DNA of 64,000 nucleotides from Tabrizicola thermarum (lineage in GTDB: Bacteria; Pseudomonadota; Alphaproteobacteria; Rhodobacterales; Rhodobacteraceae): positions 51,075 through 115,074 of the forward strand of contig NZ_QMJY01000078.1 of assembly GCF_003574395.1 (NCBI RefSeq), written 5' to 3'. Shown one piece after another: positions 35,337-43,702 of this stretch; position 1 is the first letter of the stretch, and each line of letters begins with the position of its first letter. The translations under genes and the position numbers were made by a program. The notes below the pieces were generated by a model. That model ran no database searches, had not been told where the DNA came from, and worked only from the letters and a program-made list of their open reading frames with translations.

Positions 35337-37706
35337 TCAGCTCTGCGGCCGGGTCTTCTTCGGGTCGTAGTGCGACAGGGGCACGATCACCGCCGGCAGC
35401 CGCTTCTGCTGGCCGTCCAGCTTGCCCACTTCCAGCGCCGTCCCGACCTCGCTGTGCGCCACATCCACCCGCGCCAGCGCGATGTTCTTGCCAAGCACGG
35501 GCGAGCGGACCGCGGACGTGACCTCCCCCACCTGCGCCCGCCCGACATGCAGCGGGTCGCCGTGGCCCACATCGACATTCGCGTCGATCTCCAGCCCGAC
35601 GAAGCGGCGCGCTGGGTGCTCCTTCCGCCGGATCAGCGCCTCGCGGCCGATGAAGTCATCGGTCTTGGACTTCAAGGGCACCGTGAAGCCGATCCCGGCC
35701 TCGAACGGGTCGGTCTGGTCGGAGAAATCGTAGCCCGCGAAGATCAGCCCCGCCTCGATCCGCACCATGTCCAGCGCGGCCAGACCCATCGGCTTCAGCC
35801 CCAGATCGGCCCCATGCTCCCAGACCGCGTCATAGACCGCCGTGCCGTCCTTCGGGTGGCAGAAGACCTCGAAGCCAAGCTCGCCCGTGTAGCCCGTGCG
35901 CGACACCACCACGGGCGCCCCCGACGGCCCGCCGATCCGCCCCACCGTGAACCGGAACCAGCCCAGCTCCTCGATCGTCGGCTGGTGCGGCGCGGTCCAG
36001 ATCATGCGTTTCATGATCTCGCGGCTGTTCGGCCCCTGCACCGCCAGATTGTGCAGCTGGTCCGTGGAACTGCGGACCATCACCTTCAGCCCCAGCTTCT
36101 CGGCCTGCTCCCGGATCCAGACCCCGCCGTAGTCATCCCCGCCGATCCAGCGGAACTGATCGCGGCCCAGCCGGAACAGCGTCCCGTCGTCGATCATGCC
36201 GCCATGCGGATAACACATCGCCGAATAGACCACCTGGCCTTGGGCAAGCTTCTTCACGTCCCGCGTCAGCACCCATTGCATCAGGGCTTCCGCATCCGGC
36301 CCGGTGATCTCCCACTTGCGCAGGGGCGACAGGTCCAGCACCACGGCCGCCTGCCGGCAGGCCCAGTATTCCTCCAGCGCGCCGTTCGCGGAATAGACCT
36401 GCGGCAGCCAGTAGCCCTTGTATTCGACGTGATGGCGGGTCCTTTCGACAATGCGGGAATGGAAGGCGGTTTCCTTGGTCATCTTCGGCTCCGCATCGGG
36501 CGTGGGGCGCCAGGCGATGGCCCGGCTGAACTTTTCCGCCCCCGAATAGGTGCGGACATGGATGTCGCTGAGATACCAGCCATTGGCCGGAGAGGTATCG
36601 TCCGGGCAGGCGGAATTGACGCAGACGATGTCGGTCAGCGCGCGGAACAGCACATAATCGCCGGGCCGCGACCAGGGCTCGTCGCTGATGAGGACGCCAT
36701 GTGAATCGATGTTCGTATTGAAGAACAGGTTCACCGCCATCCAGCCGGGGCGAGGGTCCACCCCATGCGGCGCCAGTGCCTTGTTGAAGTTGTCCGAACA
36801 GTTGACATGGCCGGGATAGCCGATCTCGTCGTAATACTTCGACGCACAGGCCATGGCGAAGGCATCGTGCCGCCCCACGGTGTCCTGCACCACCTCGACC
36901 AGCGGCACCCAGTCCTGATCGTAGTATTTCGAATGCAGCCCCGGCATCGAATAGGCGTGCCCCATAAGGGTGCGAGATGTCGTCACGTCCAGCGCGTGCT
37001 GGATGCCCCGGTCCAGCTTGCGCGCGTCAAAGCACTGGAAATCCGTGCACTGCCGCCCATCCACATCCAGGATCTGGATGTAATCCCCCGCCTTGACGAA
37101 ATAGCTCTCCGCCGTGGCCGACTTCACCCGCAGGTCCAGGATCGGGTCCGCCAGCGGATCGGGCAGGTCGTAATGCCCCACCAAACGCGGCCTGGCCCGT
37201 TGCAGCAGAACCGTCACCGACGTCGCCGTGTCCTGCGCCTCCGGCGCCATCGGCAAACCCGGGGCGCAGACGACCAGCCACCCCTCGTGCTGCGCCACCA
37301 GATCGGCCCGCGTGCCCGCTGGAGTTTCGGCCGAGAACAGCCGCACCGCCCCCGCGCGGCCCAGGTCGATCTTCCGCGCCGCCAGCCCCTTGCGCAGCCG
37401 CACCAGGCTTTCGTCGCCGGACGCAAGCATCGCCTTCAGCCCCTCGGCCGTCGCGTTCGCCGCCTGACCGAGAAGGCCCGCATCGATCCGCCCGTCCTTC
37501 GCAGCCGCCACCAGTTCCACCGGCTGCCCGCCCTCGTCGTTGACCAGCGTCACCCGGTCGCCCGCAAAGACCTGCAACATCAGCGCCCCAGCCCCGGGAA
37601 CCACGTGCCGTTCCTGTCCGTGGTGACGCGAAAACCCTCTGGGCGTCAGAATCCGCGACGGCCGGGGTGGACCGGGAACCACAGTCGGATAGATCGTGCC
37701 CAGCAT
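35337..37706 (-). CDS. tdm: Trimethylamine N-oxide demethylase (aldolase)
   Basis: A 789-residue fusion: an N-terminal DUF1989 (urea-carboxylase-associated-like) domain to about residue 420 and a C-terminal GcvT-type tetrahydrofolate-binding domain. This architecture is that of Tdm, which splits TMAO into dimethylamine and formaldehyde (C1 passed to folate). Cys and His expected for the metal site are seen at Cys220, Cys225, His280/Asp281, Cys287, Cys303, Cys362 and Cys367. ATG 37706 has GGGGAG upstream. Placement beside tmm, dmmDABC and gmaS makes this assignment firm. Confidence 0.92.
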   Translation of the reverse strand: MLGTIYPTVVPGPPRPSRILTPRGFSRHHGQERHVVPGAGALMLQVFAGDRVTLVNDEGGQPVELVAAAKDGRIDAGLLGQAANATAEGLKAMLASGDESLVRLRKGLAARKIDLGRAGAVRLFSAETPAGTRADLVAQHEGWLVVCAPGLPMAPEAQDTATSVTVLLQRARPRLVGHYDLPDPLADPILDLRVKSATAESYFVKAGDYIQILDVDGRQCTDFQCFDARKLDRGIQHALDVTTSRTLMGHAYSMPGLHSKYYDQDWVPLVEVVQDTVGRHDAFAMACASKYYDEIGYPGHVNCSDNFNKALAPHGVDPRPGWMAVNLFFNTNIDSHGVLISDEPWSRPGDYVLFRALTDIVCVNSACPDDTSPANGWYLSDIHVRTYSGAEKFSRAIAWRPTPDAEPKMTKETAFHSRIVERTRHHVEYKGYWLPQVYSANGALEEYWACRQAAVVLDLSPLRKWEITGPDAEALMQWVLTRDVKKLAQGQVVYSAMCYPHGGMIDDGTLFRLGRDQFRWIGGDDYGGVWIREQAEKLGLKVMVRSSTDQLHNLAVQGPNSREIMKRMIWTAPHQPTIEELGWFRFTVGRIGGPSGAPVVVSRTGYTGELGFEVFCHPKDGTAVYDAVWEHGADLGLKPMGLAALDMVRIEAGLIFAGYDFSDQTDPFEAGIGFTVPLKSKTDDFIGREALIRRKEHPARRFVGLEIDANVDVGHGDPLHVGRAQVGEVTSAVRSPVLGKNIALARVDVAHSEVGTALEVGKLDGQQKRLPAVIVPLSHYDPKKTRPQS

Positions 37707-37832
37707 GGCGCTCCCCGTGGTCGGACCGGCCCGAAGGACCGGAGCCGTTTAATGAGGATAAAACTTGTTCATCCCCAAGAATAGCCTCAGGGTAAGACTG
37801 ACACAAGCGGCAGCAGAGGAAAAGGCGACGGA

Positions 37833-38690
37833 ATGCTGGCTCTCACCTTCGGCCTGACGGCTGCGCTTCTCTGGGCGGTGCATGACCTTCTGGCGCGCAA
37901 GCTCAGCCAGGGCGCGGCGCTTCTGCCGATCCTCACGGTCGTTCTGGCCACCGGAACGCTGGGCCTTCTGCCCGTCGCGCTGTGGCAGGGCGGCTGGGGG
38001 GCCATGACGGGTGCGGCCTGGGGCGTGGCCGCGCTGTCCGGCCTTGCCTTCGCGGTGGCGATCGGAGGGCTGTACCGGGCCTTCAGCCTTGCGCCGGTCC
38101 GGGTCGTCTCACCGGTTGTCGGGGCCTATCCGCTGCTGACCCTGCTGATCGCGGCGGCCCAGGGGCGAGGGGTCACCACGGGCGACTGGCTTTCCGTCGG
38201 GGCCATCGTGGTCGGGATTGCCATCGTCGCCATCGCCGCGCGCGACGACGCGCCGGAAGGCTATGCCGCCTCGCCCGCTGTGGCCATCGCCTGGGCCGCC
38301 CTGTCGGCAGTGGGCTTCGCGGCGACCTTTTCCCTGGCCCAGGAGGCCGCGCGGCTCGGCGCGGAACTGCCGGTGATCCTGCTGGGCCGCGCGGTGGCGC
38401 TGGCCACCATTCTGACCCTTCTGGTCTGGCACCGGGGACAGCTTGCCCCGCAGCGACGGCAGTTCTGCGTCCTGGCCCTGATGGGACTTCTCGACGCGCT
38501 GGCGCTGGGTCTGGTCACGGCCTCCGGCGGCCTGCCGCGCGCCGAATACGCCTCGGTCGCCTCGTCGCTCTTCGGGGTGCTGACCGTGCTGCTGGCTGCA
38601 TGGTTCCTGAAAGAGCGCGTCCGGCCGATCCAGTGGCTCGGCATCGCCGCGGTCTTTTCCGGCATCGCCGCCCTTGGCCTGCAGGGCTGA
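37833..38690 (+). CDS. EamA/DMT-family permease
   Basis: A 285-residue protein with about ten membrane segments in two EamA repeats (ALLWAVHDLLARKLSQGAAL; AWAALSAVGFAATFSLAQEA). The family exports or imports amino acids, nucleosides and other metabolites. Here it is divergent from tdm (126-base gap) and converges with the AraC-type regulator (stop at 38690, regulator stop from 38691). A role in moving a methylated amine or a related solute is possible from context only. Confidence 0.8.
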   Translation: MLALTFGLTAALLWAVHDLLARKLSQGAALLPILTVVLATGTLGLLPVALWQGGWGAMTGAAWGVAALSGLAFAVAIGGLYRAFSLAPVRVVSPVVGAYPLLTLLIAAAQGRGVTTGDWLSVGAIVVGIAIVAIAARDDAPEGYAASPAVAIAWAALSAVGFAATFSLAQEAARLGAELPVILLGRAVALATILTLLVWHRGQLAPQRRQFCVLALMGLLDALALGLVTASGGLPRAEYASVASSLFGVLTVLLAAWFLKERVRPIQWLGIAAVFSGIAALGLQG

Positions 38691-39695
38691 CTATTCCGCC
38701 GCCTCGACCCGCAACGGGGCCCGCCGCATCGTCTGCGTCAGCCGCCGCTCATCGCGCGGAGAAACGCCGAAGAACTCCGTGTAATGCCGGATCATCGGGC
38801 TGGTGGTCATGTAGCCGACCGAGGCCGCGATCTCGCGGAAGGAGTCGTTGGAATAAAGCACCCGCTGTCGCGCCTTCTGCAATCGCAGGTGATGGTAATA
38901 GCGCAACGGGCTCTGCCCGGTCTCGCGCTTGAACATCCGCTCGAAATGCCGCCCGGAAAGGCCCACCGCCGCCGCCACATCCGGGATGCGCAACGGGTCC
39001 TCGACATGGGTCTCGAACAGCCGGATCGCCGCGCGGATCGCGGCCGGAAGGGCATCGGTCGTCCCCCCGGCGCGCGGGACGGGCACCTTCTGGCTGGCAT
39101 CGGCATCGCGCACGAAGGGATGCTGGAACCAGCAGGCGACCTCGGTCATGCAGTCGCGGCCGAGCCGTTCTTCGATCAGGTGCAGCATCAGGTCGAAGAC
39201 CGCCCCCGAGCCGCTGGCCGTGATCCGGCGGCCTTCGCGCAGGATCGTGACCTCGCGGGCCTCCACCGCCGGGAAATCCGCCTTGAAGGCCGCCTCATAG
39301 CACCAATGCACCGAACAGGGCCGCCCCTCCATCAGCCCTGCCCGCGCCAGCGGAAAGATCCCGCCCGAGAAGGCGCCAAGCGTCACTCCCGTCCGGTCCA
39401 GCCAGCGCAGTTTCGCCGGGCTGCGGCGCGGATCGGCGAAGGCCGCCGTCGGGGGCGACAGGAGGTAAAGCTGGTCGATCCCCTGCAGATCCTGCAACGT
39501 GACATCCGGGTCAAAGCCGATCTCGGCCGAGGACCGCACCGGGCTGGGCGCTTCGGCCACCAGTTGCCAGACGAACTCCCTACGCCCGGTGATCTCGTTC
39601 GCCGCGCGCAGGGGTTCGATGGCCGAAGTCAGGCAGGCCATGGGAAAGCCGGGGAACATCAGGAACCCCAGCCGCAGGGGGCCGCGTTCAGTCAT
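38691..39695 (-). CDS. GlxA-type AraC-family transcriptional regulator
   Basis: A 334-residue regulator with an N-terminal DJ-1/PfpI-like (GATase1) domain (LRLGFLMFPGFPMACL, TLGAFSGGIFPLARAG) and a C-terminal AraC DNA-binding domain (DVAAAVGLSGRHFERMFKRE, REIAASVGYMTTSPMIRHY). This is the GbdR/GlxA layout that senses betaine-like or quaternary amines in related bacteria. ATG 39695 lies inside the last codons of dmmC (8-base overlap), so it is co-translated with the dmm operon. It is the obvious candidate to read methylated amines. Confidence 0.85.
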   Translation of the reverse strand: MTERGPLRLGFLMFPGFPMACLTSAIEPLRAANEITGRREFVWQLVAEAPSPVRSSAEIGFDPDVTLQDLQGIDQLYLLSPPTAAFADPRRSPAKLRWLDRTGVTLGAFSGGIFPLARAGLMEGRPCSVHWCYEAAFKADFPAVEAREVTILREGRRITASGSGAVFDLMLHLIEERLGRDCMTEVACWFQHPFVRDADASQKVPVPRAGGTTDALPAAIRAAIRLFETHVEDPLRIPDVAAAVGLSGRHFERMFKRETGQSPLRYYHHLRLQKARQRVLYSNDSFREIAASVGYMTTSPMIRHYTEFFGVSPRDERRLTQTMRRAPLRVEAAE

Positions 39696-40758
39696 CGGGG
39701 AACCAGCCGGGGGAGGTGGGCGCGCCATCGTCGTATTGCGACAGCCATTCCACCATCGCATCGCGGTTGCGGATGAATCCCTTGTAGGTCGCCAGCTCCA
39801 CCGGCAGGTCGCGGATCACCCGGTGCAGGCGGCGGGCCCATTTCGGGACCGTGACGATCTGCTCGAAGCTGCACAGATAGCAGCGGATGTCGAAGGCGAT
39901 GGCATTGGACCGGGGCAGACGGTAGAGGCTCTGCAGCTCGACCCGCAGGTGCTGCTTCTTCCCCATGTTCTCCTGCGTGATCGTGGTCTTGGACGGCCCC
40001 CACTTGGGATAGGTCTCGGGCGCGGTGTCCAGAAGCGGGTTGACCGTCATCGTCCAGTTGAACCGCCGCACCGGCGCGCCGTGCTGGAGTTTCAGAAGAA
40101 ACTTCAGCGCCCGGTCGAACACGCCCTTCTCATGCGCCAGAGGCACGGGCGCGTGCCATTCGTGAAAGTTCATGCCGACATCGAAATCCACCGACCAGTC
40201 GGCCTGCGAGGTGGCGATCCCCGCATCCATCCACAGCGTCCCGTCGCGTTCGTCCTGCAAGGTCCAGTCGCCCTGCGTCTGCCGCATGATGTATTCGAAG
40301 GGCGGATAGGGCAGCGTGCTTTCGTCCAGGAATGTGAACGACTGTTCGATTCCCAGCGGGCGGTTCACCCAATGCCAGCGGTTGCCGTCCTTGGTCAGGC
40401 TGAACCACTGCGGATAATCCCGCGCCTTCGCCTCCATGATCAGCTCCAGCGTATCCCAGCCGGCCAGCGTCATGTGCGGCAGCGACTGGCAGCGCAGCGG
40501 GTCCTCGGCCAGCACCTTGGCGCGGTCGATCATCTCGGCGATGTAATGTTCGTCCACGTCCAGCATGTGCTCGAAGGCCGTGCCCTTCCGGCCCGGGACA
40601 TGCGGCTCCATGTTGACCGAATACATGTAGTCGTCCCGGTCGAAGGGGAACGGGAACCGGCGCGGGTCGCTGTTGCGGTAGGTGAAGGTGTCGCGGAACG
40701 TCTCGTCCCGGAAGAAGCCGCCGAAATCGTCGGGAGCGAACTTGAAATCAAGGCTCAT
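39688..40758 (-). CDS. dmmC: dimethylamine monooxygenase heme-dependent subunit (DUF3445)
   Basis: A 356-residue DUF3445 protein, the family now described as heme-dependent oxidative N-demethylase. Blocks include MYSVNMEPHVPGRKGTAFEHM, LPYPPFEYIMRQTQGDWTL and WTMTVNPLLDTAPETY. With DmmA, DmmB and DmmD it demethylates dimethylamine to methylamine plus formaldehyde. Order dmmD-dmmA-dmmB-dmmC on one strand equals the described dmmDABC operon. Start at 40758 is nine bases behind dmmB. Confidence 0.88.
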   Translation of the reverse strand: MSLDFKFAPDDFGGFFRDETFRDTFTYRNSDPRRFPFPFDRDDYMYSVNMEPHVPGRKGTAFEHMLDVDEHYIAEMIDRAKVLAEDPLRCQSLPHMTLAGWDTLELIMEAKARDYPQWFSLTKDGNRWHWVNRPLGIEQSFTFLDESTLPYPPFEYIMRQTQGDWTLQDERDGTLWMDAGIATSQADWSVDFDVGMNFHEWHAPVPLAHEKGVFDRALKFLLKLQHGAPVRRFNWTMTVNPLLDTAPETYPKWGPSKTTITQENMGKKQHLRVELQSLYRLPRSNAIAFDIRCYLCSFEQIVTVPKWARRLHRVIRDLPVELATYKGFIRNRDAMVEWLSQYDDGAPTSPGWFPDD

Positions 40759-40767
40759 GGTTCTCTC

Positions 40768-41730
40768 CTATCGGTCAATGACAAGGGTCTTGCCCTCGAA
40801 GCGGCTGACGCAGGGCATGATCTTGGTGTTCGCCGCCTGCTCTTCCGGCGTCAGCCAGTGGTCGCGGTGAAGGATCGTCCCGTCGCATTTCCGAACGACC
40901 GTTTCGCATTGCCCGCAGGCCCCGCCACGACAAAGGTAGGGCGCCTCCACTCCGGCGGCCTCCATCGCCTCCAGCAGGCTTTGCGTCGGGCCCACCGTGA
41001 TCGTCTTGCCGCTGGCGGCCAGTTCCACCGTGAACGGCAGGCCGGTGCCGGGGGCCAGGAATTCCTCGTGGTGCAGCGCCTGTTTCGGCCAGCCCATGGC
41101 CTCGGCGGTGGACAGGACCCAGTTGATCATCCCCTTCGGCCCGCAGACGTAAAGATGCGTGCCGATCGGCTGATTTTCCAGCACCTTTTCCAGATCGATC
41201 ACCTGCTTCTGGTCGTCGAAGTAGCAATGCACCCGGTCGGGATGGGCCGAGGTCAGCCGGTCCATATAGGCCCCCAGCGCCTTTGACCGCGCCGCATAAT
41301 GCAGCTCGAACCTGCCGCCGAAATGCGTCAGTTGCGCGATCTGGGCGAGGAACGGCGTGATCCCGATGCCGCCCGCGATCATCAGATGCTTCCGCGCCCG
41401 GTTATCCAGCGGGAAGAGGTTGACGGGGTAGGACAGCGTCATCTCCATCCCCGGCACCACATGCCGATGCATGTAAAGCGAGCCCCCGCGCCCCTGATCG
41501 TCGCGCCGGACGGAAATCTCATAGCCCGACCGATCCTCGGCGTCGGACATCAGCGAATAGGGGTTCAGCCTGCGGACCCCATGGTCGTCCATCTCGACCA
41601 CGGTATGCGCCCCGCCCGAAAACGCGGGCAGCAGCGAGCCGTCCCGCGACACGAAGCGGAACCGCTTGACAAGGTCGTTCACCTCCACAACCTCGGCCAC
41701 GCGGACCTGAAGTTTCGCGCCGCCGCTCAT
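40768..41730 (-). CDS. dmmB: dimethylamine monooxygenase reductase subunit (ferredoxin-type oxidoreductase)
   Basis: A 320-residue PDR/VanB-type reductase: flavin-binding RLNPYSLMSD (RxYS), NAD-binding GGIGITPFLAQI and CGPKGMINW, and a C-terminal plant-type [2Fe-2S] ferredoxin with CRGGACGQCET and a fourth Cys near the end. It passes electrons from NAD(P)H to the oxygenase subunits. The ATG at 41730 overlaps the dmmA stop (ATGA). Confidence 0.9.
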   Translation of the reverse strand: MSGGAKLQVRVAEVVEVNDLVKRFRFVSRDGSLLPAFSGGAHTVVEMDDHGVRRLNPYSLMSDAEDRSGYEISVRRDDQGRGGSLYMHRHVVPGMEMTLSYPVNLFPLDNRARKHLMIAGGIGITPFLAQIAQLTHFGGRFELHYAARSKALGAYMDRLTSAHPDRVHCYFDDQKQVIDLEKVLENQPIGTHLYVCGPKGMINWVLSTAEAMGWPKQALHHEEFLAPGTGLPFTVELAASGKTITVGPTQSLLEAMEAAGVEAPYLCRGGACGQCETVVRKCDGTILHRDHWLTPEEQAANTKIMPCVSRFEGKTLVIDR

Positions 41731-42353
41731 CTGAACCTCACCACGCTTTCGGGCACCTGGCCGGGGTCTTCCGCGTCGATGCAGACCCCCATGAAGGCCG
41801 CGATCCTGCGCGAATAATGATCGCGCACAAAAAGATTCAGCCCGCAATGGCTGCATTTGAACGGGTCGGTCGCCACGTTCTCGGTGATCCCCTTGCAGTG
41901 CACGCATTGCACCCGGCGCAGGGTGGATCCGCGCTGTTCCTTCTGGATCGAGGCATGGGGGAAGCCCGTCGCCATGATCTCGCGTTCGGCCTGGCCGATC
42001 AGCCCCTCGGTCCCGGCCAGATAGAACTGCGTCCCCATATGCGCATCCGCCAGCACTCGCACCAGACGCGGCAAGAGCGCGGGAATGGTCGGCGCGCGGA
42101 AGAACTGCGCCGCGCCCAGCACCTCCAGTTGCGCCGAAAGATCCGTCCCCGTCGGACCGGGGCAATACATCACATGCGACGCCGCCAGCATTCCCGAACG
42201 GTCATTCGCCTTGCCCACCATCTCAACCACCGCCGCCGCGCCCTCGTCGTCGGCGACGATCACATGCAGCTTGCCCGGGCGCGGCTCCAGGGTCGCATAG
42301 ACCGGGCGCGAGCGGATCGAGGGGGCATTCACCGGGGTCAGGTCTACTTTCAC
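41727..42353 (-). CDS. dmmA: dimethylamine monooxygenase subunit DmmA family protein
   Basis: A 208-residue protein starting at a GTG (42353, AAGGGAAG nine bases upstream). The C-terminal part holds two CxxC pairs (QCVHC ... KCSHC) typical of a zinc ribbon or rubredoxin-like iron site and ends in a domain with YSRRIAAFMGV. It matches the DmmA family of the dimethylamine monooxygenase operon. Its exact role (metal site or electron transfer) is not known. Confidence 0.85.
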   Translation of the reverse strand: MKVDLTPVNAPSIRSRPVYATLEPRPGKLHVIVADDEGAAAVVEMVGKANDRSGMLAASHVMYCPGPTGTDLSAQLEVLGAAQFFRAPTIPALLPRLVRVLADAHMGTQFYLAGTEGLIGQAEREIMATGFPHASIQKEQRGSTLRRVQCVHCKGITENVATDPFKCSHCGLNLFVRDHYSRRIAAFMGVCIDAEDPGQVPESVVRFR

Positions 42354-42408
42354 GGAGCCACTTCCCTTGGGTCGAACGGGGCCCACCGACCGGCAGGCCC
42401 CGAAAACA

Positions 42409-43545
42409 TCAGTCCTTCGCCGTCCGGCGCTTCTTCTCCACGTCATAGAACGGCAGCGGCGCCGAGACCGCCTTCAGCGGCCCATGCGTGCCGCAGCGCA
42501 CCTCCAGCTCGGTGCCGTTGTTGGCGCAGTCCACGTCCAGCCGCGCAATCGCCACCACCCAGTCGTTCAGCGGCGAATACATCGGCTGCGTCACCACGCC
42601 GACCTTCCTGTCGCCCTTGTAGATCGGCGCGTTGCCCGGAACCTTCTTGCCTTCGAACTTCAGGCCCGAGATCTTGAAGCGTTCCTTGCCTTGCAGGCGG
42701 TAATGCTCTTCCGCGCCGCGGAAGCCGGTCTTGCCCTTGCTGACCGTCCAGTCGAGGCCCAGCTCCCACAGGGTATCGCCCGGGCCTTCGTTCTCGAACG
42801 GATACATCTCGGAATTGTCGAAGGGGTAGAACAGCAGGTAGCTTTCCGCCCGGAGCATGTCCAAGGTGGTGAAGCGGCAGGGGATGATCCCCATGCTCGC
42901 GCCCTCTTCCAGAATACGATCCCAGATCTCGCCTGCGTCCTGACCCCGGCAGAAGATCTCATAGCCCCGCTCACCCGTATACCCCGTCCGCGACAGGGTG
43001 ATCGGCTTGCCGAACAGCATCGCGGGCATATGGCCCATGTAAGGCAACGCCCGCACGCCCGGGATATGCTTTTCCAGATAGTCCACCGCCAGGGGCCCCT
43101 GCAGCGACAGGTCGTGCAGGTTGTCGTCGAAGCGGATCGACACATCGCGCCCCGTCGCCGCCATGGTCAGCTGCTCATGCCCCTGACCGGATCCATGCAC
43201 CACCGTATAGGTGTTCGGGCCGAAGCGGTAGATGATGCAGTCGTCGATGAACTTGCCCGCGTCGTTCAGCATGCAGGCGTAAAGCGACTTGCCCGGCGCG
43301 ATCTTCTCCGGGTCGCGCGTCGTCGCCCGGTCGATGATGTGGCTGGCGGCGTGGCCGGTGATATGCACCTTCTTCAGGCCCGACACGTCCATCAGCCCCG
43401 CCTTGGTGCGGATCGCCATGTATTCCGCATTCGGGTCGCCCTTGGAGTAGGACCAGGCCGTGCCCATTCCGCTCCAGTCTTCCAGGTTCGAGCCAAGCGC
43501 CCGATGCCGGTCCATCAGTGCCGAGAAACGCCAGGAATTCGTCAT
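42409..43545 (-). CDS. dmmD: aminomethyltransferase-like subunit DmmD (GcvT family)
   Basis: A 378-residue GcvT-type protein with RTKAGLMDVSGLKKVHITG, RTGYTGERGYEIFCR and RAESYLLFYPFDNSE, the tetrahydrofolate-binding fold, close to the C-terminal half of Tdm. As first gene of dmmDABC it probably channels the formaldehyde from dimethylamine to tetrahydrofolate. ATG 43545 has GGGAGGG upstream and is preferred over 43572. Confidence 0.88.
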   Translation of the reverse strand: MTNSWRFSALMDRHRALGSNLEDWSGMGTAWSYSKGDPNAEYMAIRTKAGLMDVSGLKKVHITGHAASHIIDRATTRDPEKIAPGKSLYACMLNDAGKFIDDCIIYRFGPNTYTVVHGSGQGHEQLTMAATGRDVSIRFDDNLHDLSLQGPLAVDYLEKHIPGVRALPYMGHMPAMLFGKPITLSRTGYTGERGYEIFCRGQDAGEIWDRILEEGASMGIIPCRFTTLDMLRAESYLLFYPFDNSEMYPFENEGPGDTLWELGLDWTVSKGKTGFRGAEEHYRLQGKERFKISGLKFEGKKVPGNAPIYKGDRKVGVVTQPMYSPLNDWVVAIARLDVDCANNGTELEVRCGTHGPLKAVSAPLPFYDVEKKRRTAKD

Positions 43546-43580
43546 GCGCAGTCCCTCCCAGTGGGCTTTCATTTTCGCCG

Positions 43581-43609
43581 AGTGTCAGGCGATTCCCGCC
43601 AGAAAGCAA
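43581..43609 (-). promoter_or_regulatory. dmmD promoter
   Basis: On the minus strand a -35 TTGCTT (43604-43609) and a -10 GACACT (43581-43586) are 17 bases apart. The predicted transcript start near 43574 lies 29 bases before the dmmD ATG. An upstream TTTTC/GAAA site is centred about 60 bases before this start. Confidence 0.5.
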
Positions 43610-43625
43610 TAATGAAGTGCAACAA

Positions 43626-43645
43626 TCTTTCTTGCCAGAAAACAT
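43626..43645 (-). promoter_or_regulatory. TTTTC-n6-GAAA activator-like site upstream of dmmD
   Basis: On the minus strand the bases read TGTTTTC-TGGCAA-GAAAGATTG. The two arms face each other around 43634, about 60 bases upstream of the predicted start. Related sites precede tmm (47214-47234) and mgsA (52800-52824). Confidence 0.5.
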
Positions 43646-43654
43646 TCGCCCAAG

Positions 43655-43682
43655 AAAAAGGCCGCCCCGCAGGACGGCCTTT
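43655..43682 (-). terminator. rho-independent terminator of the amine permease gene
   Basis: AAAGGCCG (43657-43664) pairs with CGGCCTTT (43675-43682) over a 10-base loop; read on the minus strand the stem is followed by further T residues. It lies 20 bases beyond the permease stop (43703). Confidence 0.75.
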
Positions 43683-43702
43683 CCCAAAGCGGTTTACCCC
43701 TG

